From NCBI RefSeq assembly GCF_024500045.1, contig NZ_JTEO01000006.1, forward strand, positions 248,001 through 312,000: DNA of 64,000 nt. Reading direction: 5' to 3'. Positions 54,069 through 63,456 of this stretch are shown piece by piece; position 1 is the first letter of the stretch; each line of letters starts with the position of its first letter. The notes below the pieces were generated by a model. The model saw only the letters and a list, made by a program, of their open reading frames with translations, searched no databases and was not told the origin of the DNA. Made by a program: the position numbers and the translations under genes. This DNA is from Methanolobus chelungpuianus (lineage in GTDB: Archaea; Halobacteriota; Methanosarcinia; Methanosarcinales; Methanosarcinaceae).

Positions 54069-55387
54069 AAATACTTGAGGTGATACATGGATATCCTCCA
54101 CTTTACAATGCAGGATCTGAGATATATACTCAGACAATTTCGAGAGGGTTTATAGAAAAAGGGCATGATGTTGCGGTATTCACAAGAGAAGAAAACCCTT
54201 ACAAAAAGGATTTTGACATCAGAGTCGGACATGACCAAGTTGAACCCCTTATTCGACTTTATTTTGTAAACCATGCACGTTCACGAGACAGGTATAGAAA
54301 TGAAAAGATGGATGCTGCTTTTGCACAGGTGGTGGATATAGAGAAACCCGATATTGTTCACATCGGCCATCTAAATCACCTCTCTACAGGAATACCTGAG
54401 ATTGCAGGTAAGCGGAGTATACCTGTTGTATTTACACTCCATGATTTTTGGCTTGCCTGTCCCAGAGGACAATTCCTCCAAATGTGTCTCGGTGAAGAGG
54501 AAACATGGAGGTTGTGTCCGGGTCAAGATAACAAAAGGTGTGCTGTTCATTGCATGTCTCGGATATGGGGTGGAGTTCCTGCCAATGAAGACGAGGACAT
54601 TAAGCAGTGGACACGATGGATCGAACAAAGGATGGAACAGATACAAAGGCAGATTAATTTCATTGATCTTTTCATAGCTCCTTCCCAGCATATTATGCAG
54701 AGAATGATAGATGAGCTAAATATAGACAAAAAAAAGATTATTTTTGAACCATATGGTTTTGACCTTGGAAGACTTGAAAATAGAGTAAGGACCAAAGAGA
54801 CAGATTTCTGTTTTGGATACATTGGAAGGATTGCACCTGCTAAAGGAGTAGACCTTTTGATTAAAGCCTTTGGAAAGACAAAGGGAAATGCTCAGCTTAG
54901 AATATGGGGTAGAGAGACTGCAGATGTGAAGTATCTTAAAATGATGGTAGAAGACCTGCCAGATAATAGGAAAGAGAAAGTTCAATGGATGCCTGAATAC
55001 AGAAATGAAGAAATTGTAATCTCTGTATTCAATAATGTTGATGCAATCGTTGTTCCTTCCATATGGGATGAGAATTCACCTCTTGTGATTCAAGAAGCAC
55101 AGCAAGCGAAAGTTCCGGTGATAACTGCTAACCATGCTGGGATGAGTGAACTTGTAAAACATGAGATAAACGGCCTTCTTTTCAAACATCGGGATGTGGA
55201 GGACCTTGCATTAAAGCTCCAATCTGCCATAGACAAATCAGAAGAATTAGTCGAAATGGGCAATTCAGGATATATCAATTCTCAGGACGGAACTATCCAT
55301 TCAATTGAAAAACATATCAACATATTGAACGACCTGTTTGCCAATCTGGTAAAGACAAGATCAGAGGTGTGTTCGCATGGAGAATGA
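54065..55387 (+). CDS. GT4-type glycosyltransferase
   Basis: 440 residues from TTG 54065 with GGAGG upstream. GT-B fold: EVIHGYPPLYNAGSEIYTQT at the start, HDFWLACPRGQF in the middle, FGYIGRIAPAKGVDLLIKAF (about 256) and the donor-binding EAQQAKVPVITANHAGMSEL. It uses a nucleotide sugar; acceptor unknown. It overlaps the epimerase and the radical SAM gene. Confidence 0.85.
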   Translation: MKILEVIHGYPPLYNAGSEIYTQTISRGFIEKGHDVAVFTREENPYKKDFDIRVGHDQVEPLIRLYFVNHARSRDRYRNEKMDAAFAQVVDIEKPDIVHIGHLNHLSTGIPEIAGKRSIPVVFTLHDFWLACPRGQFLQMCLGEEETWRLCPGQDNKRCAVHCMSRIWGGVPANEDEDIKQWTRWIEQRMEQIQRQINFIDLFIAPSQHIMQRMIDELNIDKKKIIFEPYGFDLGRLENRVRTKETDFCFGYIGRIAPAKGVDLLIKAFGKTKGNAQLRIWGRETADVKYLKMMVEDLPDNRKEKVQWMPEYRNEEIVISVFNNVDAIVVPSIWDENSPLVIQEAQQAKVPVITANHAGMSELVKHEINGLLFKHRDVEDLALKLQSAIDKSEELVEMGNSGYINSQDGTIHSIEKHINILNDLFANLVKTRSEVCSHGE

Positions 55388-56402
55388 TAATTCAGGTCCA
55401 TGGCGAATCACTTTTGATATGAATCCTGATGATTGCAATCTCAACTGCATAATGTGTGAGGAACATAGTTCCTTCAACAAGGCTAAGAACAGTTCTATGA
55501 AAAGAAGGATGGATATTGATGTTATTCGAAAGACGGTTGTACAGTTATCAAAAAGAGGCTTGATCGAAATAATCCCCTCAACAATGGGAGAGCCATTACT
55601 TTATCGACATTTTGATGAGATAATCAAAATTGCCCGTGAGAATGAAGTTATGATCAATCTCACAACAAATGGTACATGGCCAGGAAAAGGAGCCGAAATA
55701 TGGGCCAGAGAATTGTGTCCAGTATGTAGTGACATTAAGGTTTCATGGAATGGAGCTACTCGGGAAACCCAGGAGTCAATTATGAAGGGATCAAACTTTT
55801 ATAAAGGACTCGAAGAACTTAGATCTTTCATAAAAATAAGGGATGATATCGCGGAATCAGGGGATAATAGATGTCGATTAACACTACAATGCACATTTAT
55901 GGAAGCAAATCTGATTGAACTCCCGGCACTTGTTAAGATGGCTGCAGAACTTGGAATAGATAGGGTAAAAGGTCACCATATATGGGTGCATTATCCAGAG
56001 ACAAGTAAATTGGATTTGCGTAGATCAAAAGAATCTCGCCTGCGATGGAATAAAATTGTAGACAAATGTGTGGAGGTATCTGAAAGATACAATCTTCCAA
56101 GTGGGAAACATGTAATTCTTGAGAACTTTGTACATTTGCCTGAAGCCGAAGATTCAACCTTGCCAACTGAATGGAATTGCCCATTTTTAGGGAAAGAAGC
56201 TTGGGTTAATCATGAAGGAAGATTTGACCCATGCTGTGCCCCAGACCCAGAAAGGAAGAAACTTGGTGAATTCGGTTTTGTAACCCAGAAAGGTGGTTTG
56301 GAATATATTTGGCATGGTCCAAAATATACCGAATTGGTAACGGGATACAAAACTTATCCTGTATGTGAGATATGCAACATGCGAAGACCTGCAACAATAT
56401 GA
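55377..56402 (+). CDS. Radical SAM protein, SPASM-like
   Basis: 341 residues. CNLNCIMC (20-27) is the CxxxCxxC cluster site; the C-terminal part has CCAPD and CEICNM, SPASM-like auxiliary-cluster cysteines. Such enzymes modify peptides, sugars or nucleosides. It overlaps the glycosyltransferase gene by 11 bp. No close functional subclass is evident. Confidence 0.8.
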   Translation: MENDNSGPWRITFDMNPDDCNLNCIMCEEHSSFNKAKNSSMKRRMDIDVIRKTVVQLSKRGLIEIIPSTMGEPLLYRHFDEIIKIARENEVMINLTTNGTWPGKGAEIWARELCPVCSDIKVSWNGATRETQESIMKGSNFYKGLEELRSFIKIRDDIAESGDNRCRLTLQCTFMEANLIELPALVKMAAELGIDRVKGHHIWVHYPETSKLDLRRSKESRLRWNKIVDKCVEVSERYNLPSGKHVILENFVHLPEAEDSTLPTEWNCPFLGKEAWVNHEGRFDPCCAPDPERKKLGEFGFVTQKGGLEYIWHGPKYTELVTGYKTYPVCEICNMRRPATI

Positions 56403-56415
56403 AGGAGGAGTAATT

Positions 56416-57732
56416 GTGCAAAAATCGAATTCACGGTCAAGTTTGAAAGATTCTTGTAAACCCAATACTGTTGAATCATGGAAAAATTCACGCATATCTA
56501 TCGACCGTACGCATCATGTTTTAGCAAAAAGTTCTCTGTACGATGCTAGATTTGACGAAGTACTTGCATTCCATCCTCCCGGATTTGCTCCTGTTAGAAA
56601 AGCAGAGGAATGGTTTTACATAAACCCTAATGGAGAAACGGTCTTTGGTAGGAAGTTCACAAGAGCATTCGGTTTTTATGAAGGCAGAGCTAGTGTAAAA
56701 ATGGATAATGATTGGTACCATATCGATGAAAACGGTAATCCTGCATATGAGAGAAAATTTGCTTGGTGTGGGAATTTTCAATATGGACGTTGTACCGTTA
56801 GAGAAAATGATCTCATATATCACCACATAACTGTAGATGGCGATGATGCTTATCCCGAAAGATATTGTTACGCAGGAGATTTTAGGGAAGGTTCAGCTGC
56901 AGTTAAGCTGGCTAATGGCCTTTGTACTCATATTGATGAAGATGGGAAGACCATTCATGGAGAGTACTATCTTGAACTTGATGTCTATCACAAAGGATTT
57001 GCCAGAGCACGGGACGAAAAAGGGTGGTGTCACGTTGATTATTCAGGTAAGCCTGTATATCAAAGACGATTCCAATCAGTTGAACCCTTTTATAATGGTC
57101 AGTCTCTATGCAAAGACAGCAATGGTAAATTTGTTATCATTGATGAGAATGGTTCAGAAATCATGGAGCTTCCTTCCGAATCATCAAAATCAAAACTTAG
57201 TGGTCCAAAGATATTAATCATTGGAACTCTTGGTGCTGGCAAGACCACTATTGCAAAAATGATGGCTGAACACGTGGGATTGTCTTTTGTTAGTATAGAT
57301 GGTTTCAGGCAATTATTTGGAGACGGAACTGTTACAGGAGAATATAAAGCATGGGAAAGTTTCATTGAAACATGTGAAAGGCCTGAAGGATCTGTTCTTG
57401 AATTCTCAGGTGCAGGACCTCATACTTACGCCGTGCGTGAAGCACTTTTGAATTCAGGAATGCCTGTTATTTTGATCTGGCTTGACACTCCTCCGAAGAT
57501 TAGTACCATGAGGATTTTAGATCGAACCAATAAGGTTCCGACACCTTTCCCATGGGGCGACCTCCATGAATCTGCAGATTCCATCTACAAAGGAATTGAA
57601 ATGACATGGTCAGAAATATGGACTGCAAAAAAAGAGATACAGGCAGCTATATTTGAAAATGATGGTACAAAGTCAATTGAAAGCATCTATGATGAATTGG
57701 TGGGATTTGTGGATGGTGAACTGAAATGTTAA
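56416..57732 (+). CDS. WG-repeat protein fused to P-loop kinase
   Basis: 438 residues from GTG 56416 (GGAGGAG upstream). Residues ~35-260 are WG/MORN-like beta repeats, each with a W/Y-x-x-I-D-E-N-G unit, for example WYHIDENGNPAYERKF and GWCHVDYSGKPVY. Then ILIIGTLGAGKTTIAKMMAE (Walker A) starts a ~160-residue adenylate-kinase-like domain with DRTNK and WLDTPP segments. The kinase is of the small-molecule or nucleotide kind. Fusion with WG repeats is unusual. Overlaps the next gene by 7 bp. Confidence 0.72.
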   Translation: MQKSNSRSSLKDSCKPNTVESWKNSRISIDRTHHVLAKSSLYDARFDEVLAFHPPGFAPVRKAEEWFYINPNGETVFGRKFTRAFGFYEGRASVKMDNDWYHIDENGNPAYERKFAWCGNFQYGRCTVRENDLIYHHITVDGDDAYPERYCYAGDFREGSAAVKLANGLCTHIDEDGKTIHGEYYLELDVYHKGFARARDEKGWCHVDYSGKPVYQRRFQSVEPFYNGQSLCKDSNGKFVIIDENGSEIMELPSESSKSKLSGPKILIIGTLGAGKTTIAKMMAEHVGLSFVSIDGFRQLFGDGTVTGEYKAWESFIETCERPEGSVLEFSGAGPHTYAVREALLNSGMPVILIWLDTPPKISTMRILDRTNKVPTPFPWGDLHESADSIYKGIEMTWSEIWTAKKEIQAAIFENDGTKSIESIYDELVGFVDGELKC

Positions 57733-59138
57733 CTCACGATGTAATCAATCATATGAAAGAATTCGCCAGGAATAATGATGATATTGAAGGTCTTGCAATC
57801 TTGGGTTCCCATGCAAGAGGGGATGCCGGACCAAAAGCTGATATTGATCTTGTTCTTTTTGTCCCCAAAGCAATGCCTGAAAAGATTCTGAGTGAGGCTA
57901 TGGATTTTCTCTTTCCATTTAATGAATTTGTTATTAAACCCGATACTAAAAAATGGATAATCTTTCTTGGAAGTGAATTCCTGAGGGTTGATTTGAATGC
58001 AATTCAGGAAATTTCAGATATCAAAGTGATGTATCAAGGTTCACTAATAGACAATCCTGATAAAGCAGTCCTGATAGATAAAAAAGGATTTTTGATCAAT
58101 ACTTTCAGGGAATGGAAAGATGAAACAATTAAAGGAAAAATTGACCTTTTCTCTCTTGTAAATGTAGAAGTAGAGAAGTTTTTGGATGCTTTTGAAACCG
58201 CATCAAGATATGCTAACCAAGGCGACGTCTTCAGATTTTACTTTAGTTATAACCTGGCATTTACAAGATATGCTCGCCTTGTGCAACTAGAAAAAGGGAA
58301 TGATTCATTTTTATACACACCAAGAAGATTCCTGGAAGACATGAGTACTGATCGGCAAAGATCCACAGAAAGACTTGCTTCTACATTGAAACTATCAGAC
58401 ATCCCTCCCAAATTGGAGCATATGACCGCAGAATTCTTACTGACCTATGGTCATCTTTACGCAAAATATCCCGAACTTCCAAGAAATCCACGAGAAATAT
58501 TCACATTCATAAGAAGTGTCCTAAACAGGGATATGGTGTGGAATTTAAGGGATGTAGCTTGGGTAGCTCCTGATATCTTACAGAAAGGAAAACTATATCG
58601 ATCATCCACACTTTCCAGGTTTGAATCAAGAAGGGAGTATGAGTTATTGATCAAGCAGCTGGGAATTGAAAGGATTGTAGATCTTCGTCTTGAGCATGAA
58701 ATTTCCCGGTATCCCTATACAAAATATACCTATGAACTGCTTGATGTCCAGCATTTAGGTATGAATACAAAATTAAGCGCTCCTTTCGTTTTTGGACCAT
58801 TGACAAGTTCTTTACATGCAGACCTACTGAACAACACGGATGTGATTAAGCAATTCTTTGCATTTCTTGCGAAGAAAGTCCCAACTCTCGTGCACTGCCA
58901 TTCCGGTAAAGATAGAACTGGTGTGTTGATTGCTCTTGCAGAACTTATTGCAGGGGTTCCTGAGGAATTAGCAAAAAAGGATTTTCTAGCAACAGGAATG
59001 GATTTGAAAGTAAAGGATGCAGATAATCTGTTTGGAAGAATAGAAGAACTTGGCGGGGTTCATAGCATACTGCAACAAATCGGAGTGCCTCAGGAACATG
59101 TCATGGCTGTAAGGCAATGGCTCGGAAATGAATGCTAA
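57726..59138 (+). CDS. Nucleotidyltransferase fused to tyrosine-phosphatase domain
   Basis: 470 residues. GSHARGDAGPKADIDLVLF (about 27-45) is the GSxxxG...DxD nucleotidyltransferase motif of the aminoglycoside/MNT group. A helical section to ~265 resembles aminoglycoside-type adenylyltransferases. The C-terminus (from ~275) is a Tyr/Ser phosphatase of the Y_phosphatase3 type, with DLRLEHEI and the active loop HCHSGKDRTG. Both active sites look complete. One domain may transfer an NMP and the other remove phosphate from the same product. Confidence 0.8.
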   Translation: MLTHDVINHMKEFARNNDDIEGLAILGSHARGDAGPKADIDLVLFVPKAMPEKILSEAMDFLFPFNEFVIKPDTKKWIIFLGSEFLRVDLNAIQEISDIKVMYQGSLIDNPDKAVLIDKKGFLINTFREWKDETIKGKIDLFSLVNVEVEKFLDAFETASRYANQGDVFRFYFSYNLAFTRYARLVQLEKGNDSFLYTPRRFLEDMSTDRQRSTERLASTLKLSDIPPKLEHMTAEFLLTYGHLYAKYPELPRNPREIFTFIRSVLNRDMVWNLRDVAWVAPDILQKGKLYRSSTLSRFESRREYELLIKQLGIERIVDLRLEHEISRYPYTKYTYELLDVQHLGMNTKLSAPFVFGPLTSSLHADLLNNTDVIKQFFAFLAKKVPTLVHCHSGKDRTGVLIALAELIAGVPEELAKKDFLATGMDLKVKDADNLFGRIEELGGVHSILQQIGVPQEHVMAVRQWLGNEC

Positions 59139-59153
59139 ACTACAGAGGATAAA

Positions 59154-60818
59154 ATGCTTACGATTGGCATATACGGAATCACTGACACTACCTACTACGA
59201 AGAAAGACCTACTTATGCACATGACCATTCCATTGTGATTATGAAGAATGGAGAAGTTGTAAGTGCGGTTCAACTGGAAAGGTACACAGGAATTAAACAT
59301 GATAACAAATTATCTCTAAGCATAACATCAATCATTGAAAAATATGCTGATATTAGTGAAGATATCAGAATAGTATCTGTGAATTCATTTTTGGGTAATT
59401 CTTTTATTTCTTCCGATGGCAATCTGAGAATTGAACCTCTTTCAAAGATGAATGTAGAGGACATCATTGTACCTGCATATTGCAAATACTATTTTGATGG
59501 CCTGAATGAAAAAAAGGTAAAAGCATATGTGATGTGTCATGAATTTGCCCACGTTGCATCATGCCTGCCTTTTATCGGAAAATTGAAGAGTAATAGTCTG
59601 ATGGTCCATATAGATGGAGGAGCCTATAATTCCAGCTCTTCTGTTTGGTACTATGATGGTAAATGCATTCAATGCTTGGATTACAATTGGAATGAACTAA
59701 AAGATGTGATGAATAATTTTAATTCAAATCCACTTGTATGCTTTATTCTAGGGCATGAACTCAAAGACCATCTATCAATTCCAGGGAAGCTGATGGGATA
59801 CAGCTCATATGGAGAAGCAAATCCAGAAATTATGGACTGGCTTCAGGAAAACTCTTTCTTTTTAGATTTTCAAGGAAACGAAGATGAATTGCTTGATATT
59901 ATAAACATACATTTCAAGACCGATTTTAAACGATTCGACATTCACAATTTATTTTTCATGGATATTGCTGCATGTATCCAAAAGGATTTCCAGGAAAAGA
60001 TATTTACCTTTATTGAAAAATGGTCCAACAAAACAGGAGTTGAATACCTTTACTATTCCGGAGGTGCAGCACTCAATATTATAACGAATTCAATGATTGA
60101 AGGTAGTGGTTTGTTCAAGGAAATATTTGTACCTCCAGCTGCAAGTGACTGTGGTCTAGCATTGGGGGCAGCGGCATATCTGGAATACCTTGATCATAGT
60201 GAAATAAAAAAGCAATCACCGTTTTTAAATAATTTTGACGTACCTTCATATTCAGAACTGTCGGAAATCGATCTTGAAGAAGTGGCAGAACATCTCCAGG
60301 AAGGAAAAATCATAGGGATATGTATGGGAGCAAGTGAGATAGGTCCCAGGGCCCTTGGTCATCGAAGCATAATTGCAAGAGCTGATGATATTGGAATCCG
60401 AAAAAAAGTAAGTGAGGATATTAAGAAACGTGAATGGTATAGACCTATAGCTCCTATTGTAGCAGATTTTGTTGCTAAGGAAATTTTCACCAGGGACATT
60501 TGTGAAAGCAATCTAGCAGCCTATATGCTTGGACAATATATCGTGAAGGAAGAATATAGGTCCTATCTTAAAGGGGTAATTCATGTAGATGGGAGTGTAA
60601 GGGTGCAGGTAATAAAAGCAGGTGATGAAGGAAACAAGAACCTTTATTGTCTGCTAGAATTAATGTACCAGAAATTCGGAACTTTGGGTTTGATCAATAC
60701 TTCTTTCAACGTAAATGGAAGCCCAATTGTACACTTTCATGAAGATGCCTATTCATCTGCAAAAAAAATGGGACTCGATGGAGTTGTGGTTAGTGATCGT
60801 TTTTATAAGTTTGAATAG
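59154..60818 (+). CDS. NodU/CmcH-type carbamoyltransferase
   Basis: 554 residues, full length for the NodU/TobZ family. The Kae1-like N-terminal half (HDHSIVIMKNGEVVSAVQ; MCHEFAHVASC; HIDGGAYNSSS) makes carbamoyl-adenylate, and GPRALGHRSI with the C-terminal YrdC-like part handles carbamoyl phosphate. It O-carbamoylates sugars in antibiotics and Nod factors. It is the last gene of the cluster and implies a carbamoylated glycosidic product. Confidence 0.9.
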   Translation: MLTIGIYGITDTTYYEERPTYAHDHSIVIMKNGEVVSAVQLERYTGIKHDNKLSLSITSIIEKYADISEDIRIVSVNSFLGNSFISSDGNLRIEPLSKMNVEDIIVPAYCKYYFDGLNEKKVKAYVMCHEFAHVASCLPFIGKLKSNSLMVHIDGGAYNSSSSVWYYDGKCIQCLDYNWNELKDVMNNFNSNPLVCFILGHELKDHLSIPGKLMGYSSYGEANPEIMDWLQENSFFLDFQGNEDELLDIINIHFKTDFKRFDIHNLFFMDIAACIQKDFQEKIFTFIEKWSNKTGVEYLYYSGGAALNIITNSMIEGSGLFKEIFVPPAASDCGLALGAAAYLEYLDHSEIKKQSPFLNNFDVPSYSELSEIDLEEVAEHLQEGKIIGICMGASEIGPRALGHRSIIARADDIGIRKKVSEDIKKREWYRPIAPIVADFVAKEIFTRDICESNLAAYMLGQYIVKEEYRSYLKGVIHVDGSVRVQVIKAGDEGNKNLYCLLELMYQKFGTLGLINTSFNVNGSPIVHFHEDAYSSAKKMGLDGVVVSDRFYKFE

Positions 60819-60973
60819 AGCAACATTGCGTTCGTAATAGTTTGTGTTCAGAAGGTTGAATTTTTGTATCCATTGCTTTAATTCTTACATATTTGAGTTA
60901 CTCATCAACCCTGCAAGAATAGATACATCTGCTTTATTGAATCTACATAGACTTAACTAATGCATAATATGAA

Positions 60974-61474
60974 CTATTTGCTATGTCGAGCATACAATAA
61001 ATCTGACAACTGATGTTTGAAGTCAGGATCGTATTTGGAAGAATTTTCCTGCTCAAATTTTTTAGCTAGCAGAATTAGGAATTCTTTAAAAACCGATGCT
61101 GGGATATTTGACTTAATTTGATTTACGATATTTAAGCAAACTGCAAGCTCCTCTCCTTTTATACCGTAGCCATATGATGGATTCAAATGATCAAAAGTCA
61201 AATCAAAAGCGTGCCATAAACCACTGTTATCAGACTTAAATCCTGTCTCTACATCGCAAGGAACTCCTGTATAATAGCAAAGAAAGTGATGATTTCCAGT
61301 TGGATCAATGAATGATGCTTTTTTTAATGCTTTTTTCACTTCTCTAGAATTGAAGTTCTTTTTTTTCTTATTAAGATCGACTATTTCTTTACATCTTCTA
61401 CAAAGTATGTCATCACCAGATTTAGGTAATTCTTCTGAAAAAGAGACTCCACAAATACTACATGGTTTTTCCAC
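60974..61474 (-). CDS. Zinc-ribbon, HNH-like protein
   Basis: 166 residues. N-terminal CSICGVSF and CRRCKE give a zinc ribbon, followed by a basic helix and LTFDHLNPSYGYG, which looks like part of an HNH-type nuclease (D-H pair). CYYTGVPCD supplies further cysteines. The exact fold is uncertain. It is probably cotranscribed with, and downstream of, the nuclease-like gene at 61564-62235. Confidence 0.5.
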   Translation of the reverse strand: MEKPCSICGVSFSEELPKSGDDILCRRCKEIVDLNKKKKNFNSREVKKALKKASFIDPTGNHHFLCYYTGVPCDVETGFKSDNSGLWHAFDLTFDHLNPSYGYGIKGEELAVCLNIVNQIKSNIPASVFKEFLILLAKKFEQENSSKYDPDFKHQLSDLLYARHSK

Positions 61475-61563
61475 ATTGTCACCTATCTCAAAATTAAATG
61501 TTGGTATTTTCGACTGATTGGCACCTCATCTTAAGGATTAATCTTTTTTGTTTAATCTCAATC

Positions 61564-62235
61564 TTATACTGAATCGAAAAACTTCACCGCAAAATTACAA
61601 AAATCAATTATAACATCTTTATCTAATTCGAATTCCTCTCTATTACCTAGATAATTATGGCATGTTGGAGTAATCTCTTTGCCATTTTTAAGTTCTTCAT
61701 ATGAAATGCATTTTATGTGCTTTTTTGACACGATAACGAAATAACAATTTTCATATGGATAATCTTCAGGTAGCTCCTCGAACTTAAACTCTTCACTTTT
61801 TCTGAATTTGACTTCAATAAAAAAGACTTTGTCGTTTTTTTGAATTACAAAATCTGGCATGCGCCTTATATTAGTTGCCACATCACTTCTTACTCCTTTT
61901 AAAAGCTTCATTATTCCTGGAACTGTGTTTTCCATGCCATACCTGAAAACAGAATAATCAAGAGATAAAAAGAGTTCTTCAACTAAAGTTTCAGCAATCC
62001 TGCCTTTAATCATGCTTTCTTTGTAGTAATGTTCTCTTTTTGATAAACCATTCTGAGAATTTCTTTCAAAATCTTTTGTATTGCTTGAATCATCATCGGG
62101 TTTTTTAATTTGACTGTTGGAAGCTATGAAATCCTTTTGGTGTTTTCGGCATAAGGCACAATTGTAATTATTCATTGAATAATCATATTCTCTTGGAGTA
62201 ATCACTTCTTTGCATTTGGAACAAAAATAATCCAT
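61564..62235 (-). CDS. Zinc-ribbon plus PD-(D/E)XK nuclease-like protein
   Basis: 223 residues. CSKCKEVITPREYD and CALCRKH form a zinc ribbon. From ~78 a restriction-like core is visible: KGRIAETLVEELFLSLDY, MPDFVIQKNDKVFFIEVKF with the D...ExK signature. A nucleic-acid nuclease of unknown target. AT content here is higher than in the sulfur island, consistent with acquisition. Confidence 0.65.
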   Translation of the reverse strand: MDYFCSKCKEVITPREYDYSMNNYNCALCRKHQKDFIASNSQIKKPDDDSSNTKDFERNSQNGLSKREHYYKESMIKGRIAETLVEELFLSLDYSVFRYGMENTVPGIMKLLKGVRSDVATNIRRMPDFVIQKNDKVFFIEVKFRKSEEFKFEELPEDYPYENCYFVIVSKKHIKCISYEELKNGKEITPTCHNYLGNREEFELDKDVIIDFCNFAVKFFDSV

Positions 62236-62336
62236 AAATTCACCTATAATTGCTTTATTCTATATAATTAGCAATTATATTTAAATTGAATGAATAACTT
62301 TAGTTAAGTGAGAATATCTGTTGTGAGAAGGATAAT

Positions 62337-63095
62337 ATGAAAGGTGACACTAAGTACACTAAAGATTCTCTTAAAAATGAAGCAATGCAAGATATAATAA
62401 AAGAAATCAGAACCTGTGATCTTGCCTGCTACACAGACAGATACACCTTTCCATTAAATAGTCGTATAAACGGAAAGCAGCGCCAGATCAGCGTTGATGA
62501 ATTGATAAATGGCAGTCCCTTGGTTGATGATTGGAGAGGTCAACCTGTACTATTCGTTTCGCAGGCACCATCCAAGCAAGCCTGGGTAGATAATGAACTA
62601 AGCTCCCAAAATAACTCGTTCCTAACCGATTTTCTACTTCCTAAGATATATCCTAATCAGAATTTGAGTGAAGCACTTGAACACTGGAAACAATTGGTCT
62701 TCTGGGTGCACACTGCGAACTGTTATCCTTTTGTGCACACCACTGGTAGAAGCAAGGGCAGGGACAAGGCCCCTGATTTAAGGTGTGCCAACAAATATCT
62801 TGACCGTGTGGTCAATAACATGAAACCTGAATTGATCATCCTGATGGGTGGAAGTTCAACCAAGTTCTTCTCAAGTTCAATACGATTGCTTACCGAGAAT
62901 CGAAAGCATTACCCTCCTCTAAAAGATGTCTTGGAATGGCAATATTCCAACGGAAACAAACTGATGATAAGTTCTAAAAATGGAAGCAAAGAATACAGGT
63001 CGATTGTTATTCCACATGCTGCTAATTGGGACCAGTTGAATGAGAACGAGAAGTACGCTTATGATCTGGTGTTCCAATCTTTGAAGGATATTTAA
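62337..63095 (+). CDS. Uracil-DNA glycosylase-superfamily protein
   Basis: 252 residues. PVLFVSQAPSKQAW (about 69) takes the place of the GEAPG motif, VHTANCYPF follows, and NMKPELIILMGGSSTKFF is typical of family 4/5-like folds; HAANWDQLN near the end may hold the catalytic His. DNA base excision is the family role, though some members have other functions. Confidence 0.6.
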   Translation: MKGDTKYTKDSLKNEAMQDIIKEIRTCDLACYTDRYTFPLNSRINGKQRQISVDELINGSPLVDDWRGQPVLFVSQAPSKQAWVDNELSSQNNSFLTDFLLPKIYPNQNLSEALEHWKQLVFWVHTANCYPFVHTTGRSKGRDKAPDLRCANKYLDRVVNNMKPELIILMGGSSTKFFSSSIRLLTENRKHYPPLKDVLEWQYSNGNKLMISSKNGSKEYRSIVIPHAANWDQLNENEKYAYDLVFQSLKDI

Positions 63096-63456
63096 AAACA
63101 ATTTTAAGACTACGAGTGTTTTTATTAACACATGTTCAGAATTTGAGATTCAATTTAAGAAAAGTGCAGATAATCTATTAACCTAACCTTTAGAAAGAGT
63201 ATTCTGGATTCATCCCCTGTCAACCAGCAGTAGCAGTGGTCAGAGAAATAGTGGCGGTTCGTATATACAAACAATCTACGACAGGTTATCCATGAAATAG
63301 ATAACAAAGGAACTGATGAAATCAGCAGTGAATATTTTATCCAAAAGTATTTGTCTTATTAAACTAATATATATATATATACAAAAAATAAAATATTTAT
63401 ATAAGTCATATTAATAATTAAAATTACTTCGTCAACTTTTTAGTGTAGGTGTAAGA

